DNA from: Halobacteriales archaeon QH_7_66_36
Lineage (GTDB): Archaea; Halobacteriota; Halobacteria; Halobacteriales; Haloarculaceae
Length of the DNA: 60,234 nt
Assembly: GCA_003021175.1 (NCBI GenBank)
Contig: PXQV01000011.1
Coordinates: 161,524 to 221,757 of the forward strand
Reading direction: 5' to 3'
The notes beneath the pieces are model-generated. The model did not search any database. It saw nothing but the letters and a program-made list of their open reading frames with translations, and was not told the DNA's origin. A program made the translations under genes and the position numbers. How positions within the stretch are numbered: position 1 is the stretch's first letter; each line of letters begins with the position of its first letter. Shown piece by piece: positions 59,078 through 60,234 of this stretch.

Positions 59078-59125
59078 ACGGTTACACACGCCAAGGCCTC
59101 CCAATGGCTTCGCAGGCCGGCAACC

Positions 59126-60043
59126 TCACACCGCGGCGTACGCGGTCACGACGACGGTGTCGTTGACGACCTCGCTCACCTTCAGGTCGACCGCGGCCGA
59201 ACAGAGCATGTACGCCTCCGTCCGCGAGAGGTCGTGTTCCGACGCGAGTTCGGCGATCATCGCGCGGACGGCCTCGCGGGACGCCTCGTTCACGTCGCCG
59301 CCGAGGCCCGCGACGGCGGTGACGGGGCCGTCACCGAGCGGTGCGTACGGACCCGCCGGGTCGAGCGCGGGCCCGTCGGCGTCGCGGTCGGCCAGTCGCA
59401 GACGGAGGCGTATCTGACCGGGAATCTCGATGGCGGTGATACACACCTCGCCGTCGCCCTGTGCAGCGTGCAGGTCGCCGACGGAGAACAGCCCGCCCGC
59501 GACCGCCACGGGAAGATACAGCGTCGACCCGGCGGTCAGATGTTTGATGTCGAGGTTGCCGCCGACGCGGCGCGGCGGTATCGTGGAGTGTGGTCCCGGT
59601 TCCGCGGGCACGACGCCGAGATTCTCCGGAAACGGCGCGAGCGGCACCTCGATACCCTGCCGGAAATGAGCCACGTCGTCGTCCAGATCCCACGTGTGGA
59701 CCGCGCCGTCCGGGAACTCCGCGGGGAGAAAGCCAGCCTCGGTCTCGCTCGGATACACGTACGTCCAGCCGATACCCTCGTGTTCGAGGCCGAGCACGTC
59801 CACCGCGAGCGTGTCACCCGGCTCCGCACCCTCGATGTAGATCGGGCCGGTCATCGGGTGGCCGGGCGCGTCAACCGCCTCCACGTCCGCGACGGTCGCG
59901 TCCTCGGGGAGTTGGCCGTCGGCCGCGTCGTGACACTCGACCGTCACCGTGTCGCCCGGGTCGACGGACAACACGGCGTCGCGGTCGCGGTCCCAGTCGT
60001 AGTGGACGTGGTCGGACTCGCGAGAGAGGTGGTGAGTAGCCAT
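59126..60043 (-). CDS. Acetamidase/formamidase family protein
   Basis: 305 residues. HPMTGPIYIEGAEPGDTLAV and PDGAVHTWDLDDDVAHFRQG are family blocks; GNLDIKHLTAGSTLYLPVAV and FSVGDLHAAQGDGEVCITAI hold the metal-binding and active-site residues, and AYMLCSAAVDLKVSEVVNDT ends the core. It hydrolyses short amides (formamide or acetamide type) to release ammonia. A TATA-like ACTATACC 22-32 nt before ATG 60043 gives a leaderless mRNA. The next gene on the strand is a frameshifted tandem copy, 48 bp away. Confidence 0.88.
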   Translation of the reverse strand: MATHHLSRESDHVHYDWDRDRDAVLSVDPGDTVTVECHDAADGQLPEDATVADVEAVDAPGHPMTGPIYIEGAEPGDTLAVDVLGLEHEGIGWTYVYPSETEAGFLPAEFPDGAVHTWDLDDDVAHFRQGIEVPLAPFPENLGVVPAEPGPHSTIPPRRVGGNLDIKHLTAGSTLYLPVAVAGGLFSVGDLHAAQGDGEVCITAIEIPGQIRLRLRLADRDADGPALDPAGPYAPLGDGPVTAVAGLGGDVNEASREAVRAMIAELASEHDLSRTEAYMLCSAAVDLKVSEVVNDTVVVTAYAAV

Positions 60044-60094
60044 GGCGGAGGTCGGACGCCGGGCGGTATAGTTCCTCGTCGTGAATCGCTGGTA

Positions 60095-60234
60095 ATGTCC
60101 AGCTAAGAGTGACTATAGAGACTGGACAGACAACGAGGTGTAGAAAGCCCCCGGACGCTCGACCGTCTGCTCGCGGCCGGTGGCCGTCTGTTCGCGGCTT
60201 CGCCGCTCACACGGCCCGAGGGACCGATAGTCCC
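60095..60234. mobile_element. Dispersed non-coding element, copy D, cut by the window end
   Basis: After a possible end ATGTCCAG (60096-60103) the sequence reads GAGGTGTAGAAAGCCCCCGG, then CTCGACCGTCTGCTCGCGG and later ACGGCCCGAGGGACC. Copy C has the same order: GCTGAAAGCCCTCGAC, CTTCTGCTCACGGGC, then ACGGCCCGAGGGACC. The block is therefore another member of the family. Its right end is outside the window and no gene is seen in it. Confidence 0.5.

Overview
The window is chromosomal DNA from a haloarchaeon (class Halobacteria); genus not determined. The evidence is high GC, very acidic proteins, start codons about 25 to 30 nt downstream of TATA boxes (leaderless mRNAs), an S-layer glycoprotein with a PGF-CTERM tail and its archaeosortase, the archaeal L1-L10-L12 operon, S8e, NAC, diphthamide synthesis and TFS. 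No tRNA, rRNA or gene here points to a plasmid or provirus; most of the window is ordinary core genome.

Layout. 1-2.9 kb: divergent btuF / btuCD vitamin B12 importer. 2.9-4.4 kb: a broken CAP-domain gene, a winged-helix regulator, a zinc ribbon and tRNA-Thr(CGU). 4.5-7.3 kb: trm5, dph5, artA. 7.4-12 kb: a Tat-exported transglutaminase-like protein and a large S-layer-type glycoprotein, so ArtA lies near its main predicted substrate. 12.2-14.9 kb: a small accessory island of decaying toxin-antitoxin genes (vapBC, relBE with an amber codon) next to a VOC gene and a truncated copy of its 3' end. 15-17.5 kb: DRG GTPase and small proteins. 17.6-21.7 kb: rpl11, then a glycosyltransferase gene inserted before rpl1-rpl10-rpl12. 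22-33.6 kb: a TctA-like permease, cysS, cbiX, a TrkA_N-DHH phosphoesterase, a CBS-ParB/SerK-like protein, methylmalonyl-CoA mutase large subunit and metS. 34-41 kb: membrane and lipoproteins, enoyl-CoA hydratase, an MFS transporter, and two tandem TFS-type zinc ribbons. 41-43 kb: trmI-nac and a PUA protein. 43.3-49 kb: a compact dapA-dapB-dapD-lysA-dapF-dapE lysine/diaminopimelate operon. 49-53 kb: a NYN nuclease, purB and a fused purN-purH. 53-60 kb: tRNA-Leu(UAA), ferredoxin, divergent phoU and AbrB-PhoU, rps8e, a cation efflux protein, and tandem acetamidase/formamidase genes, one carrying two frameshifts.

Links between genes. BtuFCD, CbiX and methylmalonyl-CoA mutase are respectively uptake, synthesis and use of cobalamin. 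ArtA would anchor the S-layer protein and possibly BtuF. The dap genes overlap end to end and supply lysine. L1 probably controls its own operon through a structured leader.

The least explained material is non-coding. At least four related dispersed elements (about 21.82, 33.83, 42.33 and 60.10 kb) share a GTGTTCAG-like end and a GGTGGGACTGAAAG/GAAAGCCC-type core; two have matching inverted ends and look like miniature non-autonomous elements. Other points of interest are an archaeosortase with Lys where the third catalytic Arg is expected, a TFS paralogue without its catalytic acidic pair, and several one-base deletions, mostly in short homopolymer runs, that may be decay or assembly error.
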